Below are positions 26,882-35,439 of a DNA stretch of 35,439 nucleotides, in pieces. The notes under the pieces are model-generated. The model was not told the origin of the DNA. It saw only the letters and a list, made by a program, of their open reading frames with translations, and did no database searches. This stretch comes from Candidatus Chloroploca sp. Khr17 (GTDB lineage Bacteria; Chloroflexota; Chloroflexia; Chloroflexales; Chloroflexaceae). The DNA lies in assembly GCF_004138165.1 (NCBI RefSeq), contig NZ_RYFF01000051.1, positions 1 to 35,439 on the forward strand, written 5' to 3'. Position numbers and translations under genes: made by a program. Position 1 is the stretch's first letter; every line of letters begins with the position of its first letter.

Positions 26882-26932
26882 TGATGTGGGTGGGCACAAA
26901 GCAGCTTTGCTGCTTTGTGCCCACCCACATCA
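26882..26932 (-). terminator. Perfect hairpin terminator after the ABC exporter operon
   Basis: Arms 26882-26905 and 26909-26932 (24 bp) are complementary around a TTT loop. The stop codon of the last permease gene lies inside the right arm. No long U-run follows on the minus strand. It separates the exporter operon from the LGFP-repeat gene. Confidence 0.7.
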
Positions 26933-27715
26933 AGCCGAAGCACCTCCATACTGGCGCAGGCCAATGCGCCAGACGAGGCGGGAGAGCATGAGCAGGCCGA
27001 CGGTGAGCAGCGCGGCCAGGCCAAGGGTCGCCCCGGAGAGCCGCCCGGTCAGCGCCTCGGCGGGGACAGTGACGGCGAAGGCGATGGGTACCAGGAAGGT
27101 GAGCAGGCCGCGCAGCCAGCCGGGGTAAATGCCGACGGGCCAGCGTCCGGCGGCATAGATACCTTCAAAGAGATTGAGCATTTCATCAACCCGGACGACC
27201 CAGAAGGCGACGCTGGTGAGCATGATCCAGAAGCTGTAGATCATCAGGGCACCAAAGATAGTTGCGACGACAAAGCCCGCCGCTTGGAGCGGGCCAATGG
27301 CGTCACCGAGCAAGACAAGGGCAGTGCCCAGGAGGATCGCGCCCAGGATTACATCAACGAGACGCCAGAGACGGATCTCGCGCACACTCACCATCATCTG
27401 CGCATCTTCGGGTTTGGTCAGGGCAAAATCGAGCGTGCCCTCACGGATATCTTCCATCAGGCGCAACATATTGGGTTGAATGACGGCGCCGATCAAGCCG
27501 CCCATCATAATATGGACGCCCATCACAACGAGCAGCTCGGTTTGCGACCAGCCGGCGAGATCGGTGGTATGGCTAAAGACAAGGGCGAGGCTAACGAGGC
27601 CAACGGCGAGCGCGACGCCGGATTGCAAGAGCTGGATCCAGAAATTGACCCGATACTGAAGCTCATTCATCGCCCCAATGCGAAAAAAGTGGTACATCAA
27701 CCGAAACATGCCCAT
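26930..27715 (-). CDS. ABC-2 type exporter permease (second subunit)
   Basis: 261 residues from ATG 27715, chosen because GGAGGG lies about 6 nt upstream; a longer frame to 27787 would overlap the previous gene widely. Six hydrophobic segments and a start MGMFRLMYHFFRIGAMNELQYRVNFW match the COG3694-type permeases that partner COG4587 and COG4586 proteins. It forms the membrane channel with the neighbouring permease. The gap to the upstream permease stop is only 4 bp. The substrate is unknown; export is inferred from the family. Confidence 0.88.
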   Translation of the reverse strand: MGMFRLMYHFFRIGAMNELQYRVNFWIQLLQSGVALAVGLVSLALVFSHTTDLAGWSQTELLVVMGVHIMMGGLIGAVIQPNMLRLMEDIREGTLDFALTKPEDAQMMVSVREIRLWRLVDVILGAILLGTALVLLGDAIGPLQAAGFVVATIFGALMIYSFWIMLTSVAFWVVRVDEMLNLFEGIYAAGRWPVGIYPGWLRGLLTFLVPIAFAVTVPAEALTGRLSGATLGLAALLTVGLLMLSRLVWRIGLRQYGGASA

Positions 27716-27719
27716 CGCG

Positions 27720-28514
27720 TTACCCTCCCACGGCACCATAGCGGCGCACCCCGGCGCGCCAGACAAGCTGCACCAACCCAAGGCCAATAAGGATCCAGAG
27801 CACCTGGATCGCCAGGCCGGTCAGAAGTTCGGTGGTGCTGAGCGCACCGACGAGCGCCTCGATGGGAAAGCCAAACGTCCATTGGAACGGCATAAACATG
27901 GCGAGATCGCGGGCCCAGGGCGGCAAAAGACTCATCGGCACGAGGCGTCCCGAGAGCAGCAGTTCAACCGCGAAATAGAGCTCGTAGAGCGCACTGACGC
28001 GGGTTGTCCAGAACGTAATCATGCCGAGCAGCCAGAGGAACATCGAGCGAATGAGATAGGCCCCCCAGATCGCGATCGCAAAGACGCCAATCTCGAGCGG
28101 CGTCGGGTTCAGCGTGGGTTGAAAGATGAGGGCCAGGATCGCCGCAATGGGCAACCAGAGCACAATCACCACCAGCTTCCAGCCGCCAAAATAGGCAAGA
28201 TCCTGATGGAGCGGATGGATCGGGCGGAGCAGCGAGGCAGAGAGATCGCCGCGCTTGATGCGCCACTCCCAGCCATAAGGAGTGAAGACGATATTCATAT
28301 TGCGCACCAACGTCCACACAATATAGTAGGCTGCAAAGGCTCCTGGCGTAAAACCGCCCACCTCGCCGCCCTGCGCCGTCGCGATGGTACTCCAGACCAC
28401 CAGATAGATCACCGGCTCGGCGATCATGCCAATCATATAAAAATAGTTGGCGGTGCGGTATTGAAACTGGGTGATAATCGCCGTACGCGCCATCGTCCAG
28501 TAATAATCGAGCAT
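27720..28514 (-). CDS. ABC-2 type exporter permease (first subunit)
   Basis: 264 residues with about six transmembrane helices. The N-terminal region ARTAIITQFQYRTANYFYMIGM and the loop RIKRGDLSASLLRPIHPL (a coupling segment contacting the ATPase) fit the COG4587 permease family. It is the partner of the next permease. It lies 8 bp after the ATPase gene and 4 bp before the second permease, so the three are one operon and probably one complex. Confidence 0.88.
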   Translation of the reverse strand: MLDYYWTMARTAIITQFQYRTANYFYMIGMIAEPVIYLVVWSTIATAQGGEVGGFTPGAFAAYYIVWTLVRNMNIVFTPYGWEWRIKRGDLSASLLRPIHPLHQDLAYFGGWKLVVIVLWLPIAAILALIFQPTLNPTPLEIGVFAIAIWGAYLIRSMFLWLLGMITFWTTRVSALYELYFAVELLLSGRLVPMSLLPPWARDLAMFMPFQWTFGFPIEALVGALSTTELLTGLAIQVLWILIGLGLVQLVWRAGVRRYGAVGG

Positions 28515-28522
28515 AGTTTTCC

Positions 28523-29518
28523 TTACGTTGACAGGGCAGGCTGGTCTGCCTTGGTGGCAAAGACCTGGGCGATCACGTCGTCAATCGGTGGTTCTTCGAT
28601 GGTGAGGTCGGTAAGCGCATAATCGGCGAGTAGACGGGCAGTAATGCGACTCGCCTCGGCTCTGGGGACGCGGAGCACAACTTTACTCCCCTCGGCACTG
28701 ACGACTTCGCCATACGCACCGAGATCGGCTGGCTCGGCCAGCGTAAGGCCAAGTTGGCGATAGGCGGCAAAGCGGTCAACGAGCCCGCTCAACGCCCCAT
28801 CGTAGAGTACCTTGCCGTGGTGGATGACGATCACGCGTCGGCAGAGCGCCTCGACATCGGCCATATAGTGACTGGTTAACATCACTGTTGCGCCGTGGCG
28901 CTTATTATAGTCAGCGACAAAGCTACGGATGCGGCGTTGCATCGTCACATCGAGGCCAAGCGTTGGCTCATCGAGAAAGAGCACCTGGGGCCGATGGAGC
29001 AACGCCCCGATGATCTCCATCTTCATACGTTCGCCAAGAGAGAGGTTGCGTACAGGCTTGCGCACGAGGTCGCCGACCTCCATCATCGCGATGAACTCAT
29101 CGCGGGTTGTCTGGAACTGATCCGCCGGGATGCGATAGATAGCGCGTTGCAATTCAAACGAGTCGAGCGCCGGTAGATCCCACTGGAGCTGGTTGCGATT
29201 GCCCATCACGAGCGTAATCTGCTTGAGATAAGCTGCCTCGCGGCGCGAGGGCACATGGCCGAGCACGCTCACCTCGCCGCTACTAGGAAAGAGCAAGCCG
29301 GAGAGCATCTTGAGGGTGGTAGTTTTGCCGGCCCCGTTCGGCCCGAGAAAGCCGACAATTTCGCCGGGGGCGAGGCTAAAACTGACCTTTTCGACCGCGT
29401 GAACCTCGCGCACTTTGCGTTGGACAAGGCTGCGCAAGGCAGCGACCAAGCCCGCCTGGCGTTCGGGGACGTGGTACACTTTAGTGAGATCATTGACCTG
29501 AATGGCAGCTGTTTGCAT
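28523..29518 (-). CDS. ABC transporter ATP-binding protein
   Basis: 331 residues from ATG 29518 (AAGGAT just upstream; a TTG at 29533 lacks a ribosome site). Walker A GPNGAGKT is at 59-66, signature LSLGERMKME near 157, Walker B VLFLDEPTLGLD near 178-189 and the switch His in LTSHYM. The N-terminal insertion HVPERQAGLVAALRSLVQRKV and the C-terminal extension (about 245-331) are those of COG4586 ATPases that work with paired COG4587/COG3694 permeases. It powers the exporter encoded downstream. Confidence 0.93.
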   Translation of the reverse strand: MQTAAIQVNDLTKVYHVPERQAGLVAALRSLVQRKVREVHAVEKVSFSLAPGEIVGFLGPNGAGKTTTLKMLSGLLFPSSGEVSVLGHVPSRREAAYLKQITLVMGNRNQLQWDLPALDSFELQRAIYRIPADQFQTTRDEFIAMMEVGDLVRKPVRNLSLGERMKMEIIGALLHRPQVLFLDEPTLGLDVTMQRRIRSFVADYNKRHGATVMLTSHYMADVEALCRRVIVIHHGKVLYDGALSGLVDRFAAYRQLGLTLAEPADLGAYGEVVSAEGSKVVLRVPRAEASRITARLLADYALTDLTIEEPPIDDVIAQVFATKADQPALST

Positions 29519-29702
29519 ACGATCCTTAGACAAGGATTTAGGTGTTAGAAAATAGAAAATAGGTTAAGCGCATTAGGGTACAGGGCAGGTTGTTGAGTGA
29601 TAATGGTAGCATCATTTGTGGTATGTGCCATGGGGCTGAAGGCTGATTCTGGATGAGGGTTGCGCCTTTGCGTCAACAAATTGTATTGAGAAGGAGAAGC
29701 GT
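29519..29702. other. Divergent intergenic region with one arm of a dispersed repeat
   Basis: It separates the ABC operon (minus) from the Asp-box gene (plus). GCGCCTTTGCGTCAA (29662-29676) is a repeat arm shared with 18112-18126. No clear promoter hexamer pair could be fixed, though the AT-rich part 29545-29630 would be the place. Confidence 0.5.
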
Positions 29703-30326
29703 ATGGCGAAAGCTGGTCTGGTGTATGTCGGCACAACGGATGGTCTGGTGATCTACAGTGATCCGGGCGGGATAGGTCGGTGGCGACGTGTAGGGCGTGT
29801 GCTTGACGGACAGGCGATTGATGCGATGCTGGCCGTCGATGCGCTGGTGGTGATGGTGGTGACCCACGAGGGCCCAGTCTTACGCACCCTGGATGGGGGC
29901 GAACACTGGGCTGAAGCCCCGGCTGAGGATGCCGAGACGTTACTGGCCCTGGTCAACTCGGATGAGCCAGTGATTGCAACGGCTCAAGGACCAGCGCGCT
30001 GGCGTGATGCCAATGTGGGGGTGACCGATGCCCGTGCCCTCGCGTTGCTGTCAGGTAAGCAAGAGGTTTTGCTGGCCGCAACTGCAGGTGGAACCATGCT
30101 CGTACGCAGCGAGGATGGGGGCTCCTCGTGGGAGTCGGCTGAAGTTGCGTGCCCTCTCGCGGGCGGGGTCTGCACGATTGTCCCGGCGAGTTATCACATG
30201 GATGTAGCGTGGGCTGGCACCGACGGCGGCCAACTGCTCTGCTCGGATGATCGCGGACGCCACTGGCGCGAGGTGACTCAGGAGGGGGCCGGGGTGTTGA
30301 GTCTTGCGGTGGTGCGTTTGATGTGA
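29703..30326 (+). CDS. Small Asp-box (BNR/YCF48-like) repeat protein
   Basis: 207 residues, preceded by AAGGAG 6 nt from the ATG. Three Asp-box turns are visible: RTLDGGEHW (about 62-70), RSEDGGSSW (about 138-146) and CSDDRGRHW (about 181-189), each closing a propeller-blade hairpin. There is no signal peptide, so it is probably cytoplasmic. The chain is too short for a full six- or seven-blade propeller and may oligomerise or be partial. It is bracketed by inverted copies of a 15-bp dispersed repeat. Function unknown. Confidence 0.75.
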   Translation: MAKAGLVYVGTTDGLVIYSDPGGIGRWRRVGRVLDGQAIDAMLAVDALVVMVVTHEGPVLRTLDGGEHWAEAPAEDAETLLALVNSDEPVIATAQGPARWRDANVGVTDARALALLSGKQEVLLAATAGGTMLVRSEDGGSSWESAEVACPLAGGVCTIVPASYHMDVAWAGTDGGQLLCSDDRGRHWREVTQEGAGVLSLAVVRLM

Positions 30327-30338
30327 GGCGCGGAGGTT

Positions 30339-30353
30339 TTGACGCCAAGGCGC
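30339..30353. repeat. Dispersed repeat arm downstream of the Asp-box gene
   Basis: TTGACGCCAAGGCGC, identical to 18059-18073 and inverted (one mismatch) relative to 29662-29676. It begins the repeat-rich gap that follows. Confidence 0.7.
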
Positions 30354-30400
30354 GAAGGTTTCAATCGGGATGTAGGGGCGCAGCAACCCCTGGCCCACTT

Positions 30401-30833
30401 GGGGTGAAGCGGCACGGCTCATCGCTGCTGCGCCCACCGGCCCAGCGGGTGCGCTGCCATCGTTCACGCGAAGACGCGAAGGGGCGCGGTGGGGATCGGG
30501 GATCGGGGATCGGGGATTGGGGGGGCATGGCACGGTGCGTGGGGGCACGGCACCGCCGTGCCCGTACATTGGCCGTGGTGTAGGGGCACGGCTTGCCCGT
30601 GCCCCCGCCTGGGGTGAAGCGGCACGTCTCATCGCTGCTGCGCCCACCGGCCCAGCGGGTGCGCTGCCATCGTTCACGCGAAGACGCGAAGGCGCGCGGT
30701 GCGTGGGGACACGGCACCGCCGTGCCCGTACATTGGCCGTGGTGTAGGGGCAGGGCTCGCCCGTGCCCGCCTGGGGTGAAGCGGCACGGCTCATTGCTGC
30801 TGCGCCCACCGGCCCAGCGGGTGCGCTGCCTGC
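30401..30833. repeat. GC-rich tandem repeat array
   Basis: Three copies of a block opening GGGGTGAAGCGGCAC and running through CACCGGCCCAGCGGGTGCGC start at 30401, 30611 and 30773. The last is truncated at its 3' end. Between them a second block, GGCAC/CGCCGTGCCCGTACATTGG, occurs twice (about 30537-30610 and 30698-30772). The basic period is 162 bp. The first interval is 210 bp because it contains a GGGGATC microrepeat. There is no credible gene inside; long minus-strand frames here arise from composition. Confidence 0.85.
30491..30528 (+). repeat. GGGGATC microrepeat, G-quadruplex-like
   Basis: Four G4 runs separated by ATC/ATT end in a longer G run. The spacing satisfies the usual quadruplex pattern. 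The same tract occurs at the right end of the window (35398-35434). Confidence 0.7.
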
Positions 30834-30874
30834 CCTCGCGAGCTTCGGGGTGGTTGACGGATTGATCCATGCGC

Positions 30875-30902
30875 TTGACAAGTTGCTCATTTGTGCTATT
30901 AT
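30875..30902 (+). promoter_or_regulatory. Promoter for the Rpn/DUF4351 gene
   Basis: TTGACA (30875-30880) and TATTAT (30897-30902) are separated by 16 bp. The start would be near 30909, about 43 nt before the ATG. It lies immediately after the tandem array. Confidence 0.65.
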
Positions 30903-30951
30903 GAGCTTATGCGAATACGTGTAGGTCGCCAAAGAACAATGGGCAACAACG

Positions 30952-31869
30952 ATGGCAGCAACGGATCATCCGCTCAAACGGGTTGTGGCGCTGGCGGGGT
31001 TGGATTTGGCCGCGTGGGTATTGGGGCAGGCGGTGCAGGCAGTGGAGTCGGGTCAGGGTGCGTTGCTGGCGGAACCAGAGATTCTGGATACGGATCTGGT
31101 GCTCCGGGTGACGCTGGCGACGGGGGAGGAGGTCATCCTGCACGTGGAGTTTCAGGGGCCGGGCAGCAAGCGCCCGATGCCATTGCGCGTGCTGGAGTAT
31201 CAGGCGCGACTGGTGGATACCTATCGTGGGAAGCTGCTCCAGAGTGCGGTGTTCTATCTGGGCGGCGCGGGAACCAGTGACTCTGGTGAACACGCGGTGT
31301 ATACTGGAAATGGCACCATCGCCGTGGGGTGGAACTATGTGGTGATCCACCTGTGGCAACTGCTGGCCGAGGACTTACTGGCGTTGGATCGCCCGGCGCT
31401 GTTGGTGTTGATTGGGCAGACGCAGATCGGGCAGCCAGTCGCGACGTTGACGGCGGCGGTGGCGCGGTTGGCGCAGCACGCAAAAGGGGTTGAGCGGGAG
31501 CGGTTGCTGACTGAATTGCTGATCTTATGCACCGACAAGGAGATTGCCGCAATGGCCGAACAGATCATTGAGCGTGATTATGGCTTGCCCGAGACGCCGA
31601 TGATGCGCAAATGGCGCGAGCAGGGGCTTGCGCAGGGGCTTGCGCAGGGGCGGGAAGAGGGGCGGGAAGAGGGGCGGGAAGAGGGGCGGGAAGAGGGTCA
31701 GTTGGCCGTACTGGTGCGCCTGTTGCAGCGGCGCTGTGGCCCGCTGCCCGCTGCGCTGCTCGTGCAGGTGCAGCACCTTGACCCAGCGCAACGGCTGGAT
31801 CTGGCCGAGGCGGTCTTTGATTTCACCAGCGTGGCCGATCTCGAAGCGTGGTTGGGGCAGGTCGGCTAG
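30952..31869 (+). CDS. Rpn-like PD-(D/E)XK nuclease/transposase-family protein with DUF4351 tail
   Basis: 305 residues. The N-terminal part shows the nuclease pattern: D48 in ILDTDLVLRV, then E66-F-Q68 in ILHVEFQG. Such proteins are related to recombination-promoting nucleases. The C-terminal 50 residues (LVRLLQRRCGPLP...DLEAWL) match DUF4351. In between is a hinge of GLAQGLAQG followed by four REEG repeats from a 12-bp microsatellite (about 31647-31700). No clear ribosome site precedes the ATG. It is convergent with the damaged restriction gene, whose stop lies 32 bp away. Confidence 0.82.
   Translation: MAATDHPLKRVVALAGLDLAAWVLGQAVQAVESGQGALLAEPEILDTDLVLRVTLATGEEVILHVEFQGPGSKRPMPLRVLEYQARLVDTYRGKLLQSAVFYLGGAGTSDSGEHAVYTGNGTIAVGWNYVVIHLWQLLAEDLLALDRPALLVLIGQTQIGQPVATLTAAVARLAQHAKGVERERLLTELLILCTDKEIAAMAEQIIERDYGLPETPMMRKWREQGLAQGLAQGREEGREEGREEGREEGQLAVLVRLLQRRCGPLPAALLVQVQHLDPAQRLDLAEAVFDFTSVADLEAWLGQVG
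31647..31700 (+). repeat. 12-bp coding microsatellite
   Basis: The unit CGGGAAGAGGGG is repeated four times in frame, encoding REEG. It follows two copies of a GGGCTTGCGCAG unit encoding GLAQ. Changes in copy number would leave the frame intact. Confidence 0.85.
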
Positions 31870-31901
31870 GGTTGAGGTTTCAGGATGTCGATGGGGCGTG
31901 C

Positions 31902-34900
31902 TTATTGCTCGCCCCCTGGCATGCGCGGTGGGGCGGTTGCCCAGATGAGCGCGATTTCTTCGGGGGTCAGGCCGTAGGCGGTGTTGACAAGTGTGGCGAG
32001 ATGGCGTTCGAGTTGTAGGGCGTTGGCGCGGTTCTGTTGTATGGGTGGGGCTTGCTCGTGGTAGCCGTTGCGTAGGGCGCGTAGCCCCGATGGCGAGAGT
32101 TTGCCTGCTGTTTTGGGGCGGCGCTTTTTGACTTCCTCGATAAATTCGGTTTCGCTTAGGCTGGCAAAGTCGGTTAGTTTTTGGCCTAGGTTTTCTAAAT
32201 CGAATTCGCTTCGCAGCCAGTCGAGGGTGTCTCGGCGCGCCGCTTGTTCGCGCTGCGTGATGGCGATTAGTTGTGCCACCGCTGGTTCGACTGCTTCGCG
32301 GATGGCGTCGGTCGCTGGTGCGATGGGGAGTTTTTCGTTTGATGTCTTGCCCGCGTAGGTAGGGCTTGATGATCGCGGCACACTGGGGGTCGTCGCGAAT
32401 CAGGCGGTCTCTGGTTGGGGTGTCGATGAGAAAGGCTTCGTTGAAGCCGGTCAGGACACCACGGTATGGTTTGACCCCGGCATACTCTGCGAGCGTTGGG
32501 CCGGCCTGGCGGATCTTCTCCATGAGATCATCAATGCCACTGGCCTCCAGGCTCCAGGCGTTGCGCCCGAGGCGGCGCTGTGGGACGCTGTGGCTGTATT
32601 GGGTGACATAGCTGTCGAGATTGATCACGCCGAGGGCTTCGCGTGGGAAGTTGCTTACCTGGACCTGGTGATCTTCGACGGCGGTGCCCTCGGCGGGGCG
32701 TTCGACGACGATGATGACGGGGAAGACATCGGCATCGGCGAAGATCGGGGCGTGCCCAAAGTCAATGATGCGTTCGAGTTTTGCTTGTGCGGCGAAGTAG
32801 GCCCGTAGACCTTCGCCATAGCCTGAGCGCAGCCATTTGTTGGTCACGATGTAGCTCATACGGCCACCTTCGCGCAAGAGCCGGAGCCCTTGCTGGTAGA
32901 AGTAGACGTAGAGATCGGCAACGCCGTGGTAGGTTTCGGGGTAGGTGGCCTGGAGGTAGGGTTTGAGTGGGCCGAGTTGTTCCTGGCGGACGTAGGGTGG
33001 GTTGCCGATGATGGCGTCGAAGCCGGCCTGGGAGCCGAGCGACTGGCCGTGACGGTTGAAGAAGACGTCGGGAAATTCGAGATCCCAGTGGAAGAAGCGC
33101 CATGTCTCGCCGAGGGTGCGTAGCGCGGTGAGCAGCGGCTCATAGGCGGGCATCGCAAAAGCACCGGCTTCGCGGCGGGTGGCGTAGTCAATCAGGCTCT
33201 TCCAGAGCTTCTGATCGGGGGCCTGGCCAAAGGCGGCGGCGGTGCGCAGATCGGCCTGGACGGCGTAGCGGTCGGTGAGATCGCGGCGTACCAGGTCGTA
33301 GAGTTGCTCTTGTTCTTTGACATCGGCGACGGTGCGACTCGCCGAGCCTTCGATGAGCCAGATGCTACCCACGGCACTCGACATCGCTCCGGCGAAGGCG
33401 AGGTCGTCGAGCATCGAGATCTGGCCTGCCTCGGCGGCGGCGGCTTCTTGTTTGCTGCGGCGGCTCTTTCTGGCCGGGGTGGGTTCGAGGTCGGTGACGC
33501 GGGTTCCAACCAGGGCGTTGCCGCAGCGCAGGTGGTGATCAAGAAACGAGAGCGGACGGCCTTTGGCGGCGGTGGCGAGCCAGAGCGAGAGGCGGGCGAG
33601 ATCGACGGCGAGCGGATTGAGATCGACGCCATAGATGCAACTCTGGGCCACGCGGCGCTTCCAATAGACCAGGTCAGGCTCGTCGCCGGCCTCGGGGGGT
33701 GGCGGCACGCCGAGTTCAAGCAGGAAACGGGCGATATATTCGGTGGCAGCGACGGGGAAGTGCCCGCTGCCCATCGCCGGGTCGAGACAGTTGAGCCTGA
33801 GGATCGCCGCGACCTGGGCCTCCCCGGTCTTTTCCCCCTCAAGCGCGGCTTCGAGCACGGGCCGAAGCGTCTGTTCAACGATGTATTGCACAACAAAGTC
33901 GGGCGTATAGTAGCTACCGGTGCGATGGCGCTCGCCTTTGTCGTTGAAGAGATCGATGCTAAAGCCATCGGCGGTGCGCTCGATTGGCTGGAGGTGATAC
34001 TCTAACAGACCCTCGTAGATCGTACCGAGGTGGCGTTCGGCGAGATCGCGGTAATCAATGTAGGTCTTGTCGATGCGGGCGAGCTTGTCGAGGGCCGACT
34101 GAAGCTGCGCGTCGCCAAGCGTGGACTGTTCGAGCAAGGGATGCCGCTGTGGATCAAAGAGCCCGCCGTTAAAGGTGCTGACCTGGAGCGGTGGACTGCC
34201 ACGATTAATGATGTCAAAGAGATCGCGGAGCCGCGCCCAGGTGCGGCCCGTATCGGTCAAGAGGCTCATGCCACTATCGAGGCGACGGGCCGCCTCGCGC
34301 ACCACCGCATAGAGACTGTATTCTTCGCGGTACGTCTGGCTTGCACGCAGCGGCAATAACTCACGGGCCTCGGCATAGAGAATAAAGAGCAACCGATAGA
34401 GCACAATCAGGCTCTGGCTATAGACTTCGTTGAGCGTAGCGGGGGTAGGCGTCAACGCATTGCGCGGATAATCGAGCAAGCCCTGGGCAAGATGGCGGAG
34501 GGCATCAAAGACCTGGATTTTGAGACTATCGCTGACCCCACGGGCATAATCGCTGCTCTCGCGGAGCATCGCCTCGAGTGTGAGGGTCTCGGCGACTGGC
34601 GGTGCAAACGCGGCGGGGCGAAAGAACGCATAAAAATAGAGGAACGCATCAAGGTCATTGCTTTCGACCAACGCAGGCAAATCGACCTCATAATAACGAT
34701 CCTGCTTTTCCACCGTATCCTGATGATAGAGGCGCCAGTGGCGACCATTGGTCAGCATGCCCCAGGGCACCCTGGCATGGCGCATATAGAACGCAATCTG
34801 ATCGGCGGGCACCCTGGTGAGCTCATCGTTCTCGCCGGCACTCGACACATCGAGCTTGCGGCCCCAATATTTGGCATCGCCAACGGCAAAAGCGGCAGCG

Positions 34901-35259
34901 AGATCGGCGTCAGTCAGCACGCGGCCCTTATTGGCGACGAGGGCCGCGTGATCGCGGTAGAAGACATAATCAGGCTTGCGCGTCCCTTTGGGCGTCTTGA
35001 GGGCGGCCTGGATCTCGAAGGCATGGCCAAGGGCGAGCAACACCGGACGCACCAACTCGTGCTCGGTCTGGGCCTCATTTGGTGCCGGCGAAAACGCGGC
35101 GAAGATCGCCCGCACCTGGACGAAGACCGGGGCCGCCTCGTCGCGCAGCGCGAGCCAAGCGTCACGCTGAGGCAGCGTCACATCGAGGTAACGGTCGGCG
35201 AACAACTGGCGATTCTGGTGGCGCTGCACGAGCACCAGTGGAAGTTGCGATGCTGACAT
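31902..35259 (-). pseudogene. Type IIG restriction-modification gene with deleted target-recognition region
   Basis: The first frame (35259 to about 32336, ~974 codons) has an N-terminal PD-(D/E)XK nuclease (PD at 96-97, DAK at 128-130). The adenine-methyltransferase motif I DPAMGSGHF is near 492 and NPPYVRQ near 752. The TRD start follows, up to IKPYLRGQDIKR. In related enzymes well over 100 residues follow there. Here the DNA passes directly into a different frame coding the conserved end (EKLPIAPATDAIREAVEPAV ... IWATAPPRMP, about 32335-31902). The deletion at 32331-32340 thus removes most of the TRD and shifts frame, so a normal specificity domain cannot form. The first frame runs on to 31525 as nonsense. 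ATG at 35259, weak ribosome site. Confidence 0.85.
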
Positions 35260-35301
35260 ACAAGAATTCAGGGGTAAAAGCTAGGGCTTGTTTCTTTTAT
35301 T

Positions 35302-35324
35302 AGTATAACGGAGGGTATGATACC
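35302..35324 (-). promoter_or_regulatory. Candidate promoter region of the type IIG gene
   Basis: TATACT on the minus strand (35307-35302) lies about 45 bp before the ATG. The palindrome GGTATGATACC (35314-35324), shared with the Uma2 promoter, occupies the spacer. No consensus -35 is seen. Confidence 0.4.
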
Positions 35325-35337
35325 ACTCGATGGAGGA

Positions 35338-35439
35338 GGATGCAAAGGCGCGGAGGGGCACGGCGCCGCCGTGCCCGTACGGGGGCGGGGGGCACGGCGG
35401 GGATCGGGGATCGGGGATCGGGGATCGGGGGGGGCACGG
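35338..35439. repeat. Right-edge copy of the GC-rich repeat family
   Basis: It contains GCAAAGGCGC (like the 18112/29662 arm), a GGGCACGGC/GCCGTGCCC hairpin followed by CGTAC as at 30541-30565, and a GGGGATC microrepeat ending in a long G run (35398-35434). It continues beyond the window. Confidence 0.75.

Noticed and set aside
30401-30833. CRISPR array
   Set aside because: Units are 162 bp, partly degenerate and contiguous, without short repeats and unique spacers, and no cas genes are present.
30051-30932. Minus-strand 293-codon frame across the tandem array
   Set aside because: It overlaps the well-supported Asp-box gene and is built from translated GC-rich repeats (repeated SAPAGPVGAAAMSRAAS); no family is recognisable.
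31525-31901. Tail of the long minus-strand restriction frame
   Set aside because: Beyond about 32336 the frame is out of register with the conserved C-terminus, and the last part is antisense to the Rpn/DUF4351 gene; its Arg/Thr/Pro-rich sequence is nonsense.

Overview
The window is a high-GC bacterial chromosome segment, most likely from a filamentous phototroph-type Chloroflexota (Chloroflexia/Chloroflexales). This is inferred from several things: the arginine cluster layout, secreted proteins with FPxTG/YWERNGGL-type repeats and a YIPLV-type C-terminus, GT-C membrane proteins of the '[23 protein letters not shown]' type, Asp-box proteins, a Ser/Thr kinase-ATPase-TPR gene and many GC-rich palindromic intergenic repeats. 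No rRNA, tRNA, CRISPR array or complete IS element was seen.

Left part (1-5.8 kb): an FHA/winged-helix regulator is overlapped by the remnant of a kinase-ATPase-TPR gene. In that remnant most of the kinase and the ATPase P-loop region are missing, and the two ends meet at a 12-bp palindrome. A CHASE4-HAMP-PAS hybrid histidine kinase follows. It converges on the arginine cluster at a long palindrome that encodes the same last residues (PSERA) in both genes.

Arginine cluster (5.8-12.1 kb, minus strand): argG, histidine phosphatase, argJ, a degenerate nucleotidyltransferase-like gene, argH and an ArgA-like GNAT acetyltransferase. argG has a strong promoter (TTGACG-17-TATACT) and a ~245-nt leader. 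The leader carries an Arg-rich 37-codon ORF and then a hairpin with a U-run, which fits transcription attenuation by arginine supply. A nested inverted-repeat element abuts this promoter. A half copy of the same repeat abuts an identical type of promoter in front of the kinase remnant.

Centre (12.4-22.8 kb, plus strand): two polytopic GT-C-like membrane proteins surround a SAM methyltransferase. They are followed by a GT4 glycosyltransferase and two secreted proteins (LamG-like and beta-propeller-like), suggesting a surface glycan or glycoprotein locus. The second membrane protein contains two in-frame segments that look like intergenic repeats turned into coding sequence.

Right-centre (22.8-30.3 kb): an orphan ParA ATPase overlaps an alpha/beta hydrolase that carries a duplicated basic peptide at its N-terminus. 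Next come a decayed MntA/HepT-like pair, an AT-rich Uma2 nuclease-like gene, a secreted LGFP-like repeat protein, a three-gene ABC-2 exporter operon, and a small Asp-box protein bracketed by inverted repeats.

Right end (30.3-35.4 kb): a GC-rich tandem repeat array with a G-quadruplex-like tract, an Rpn/DUF4351 nuclease-like gene, and a convergent type IIG restriction-modification gene. The latter has lost most of its target-recognition region and its frame at an internal deletion. The same GC-rich repeat family recurs at the window's right edge. Kinase-ATPase, MntA and type IIG genes all show the same decay style, with internal segments cleanly removed and both ends preserved.
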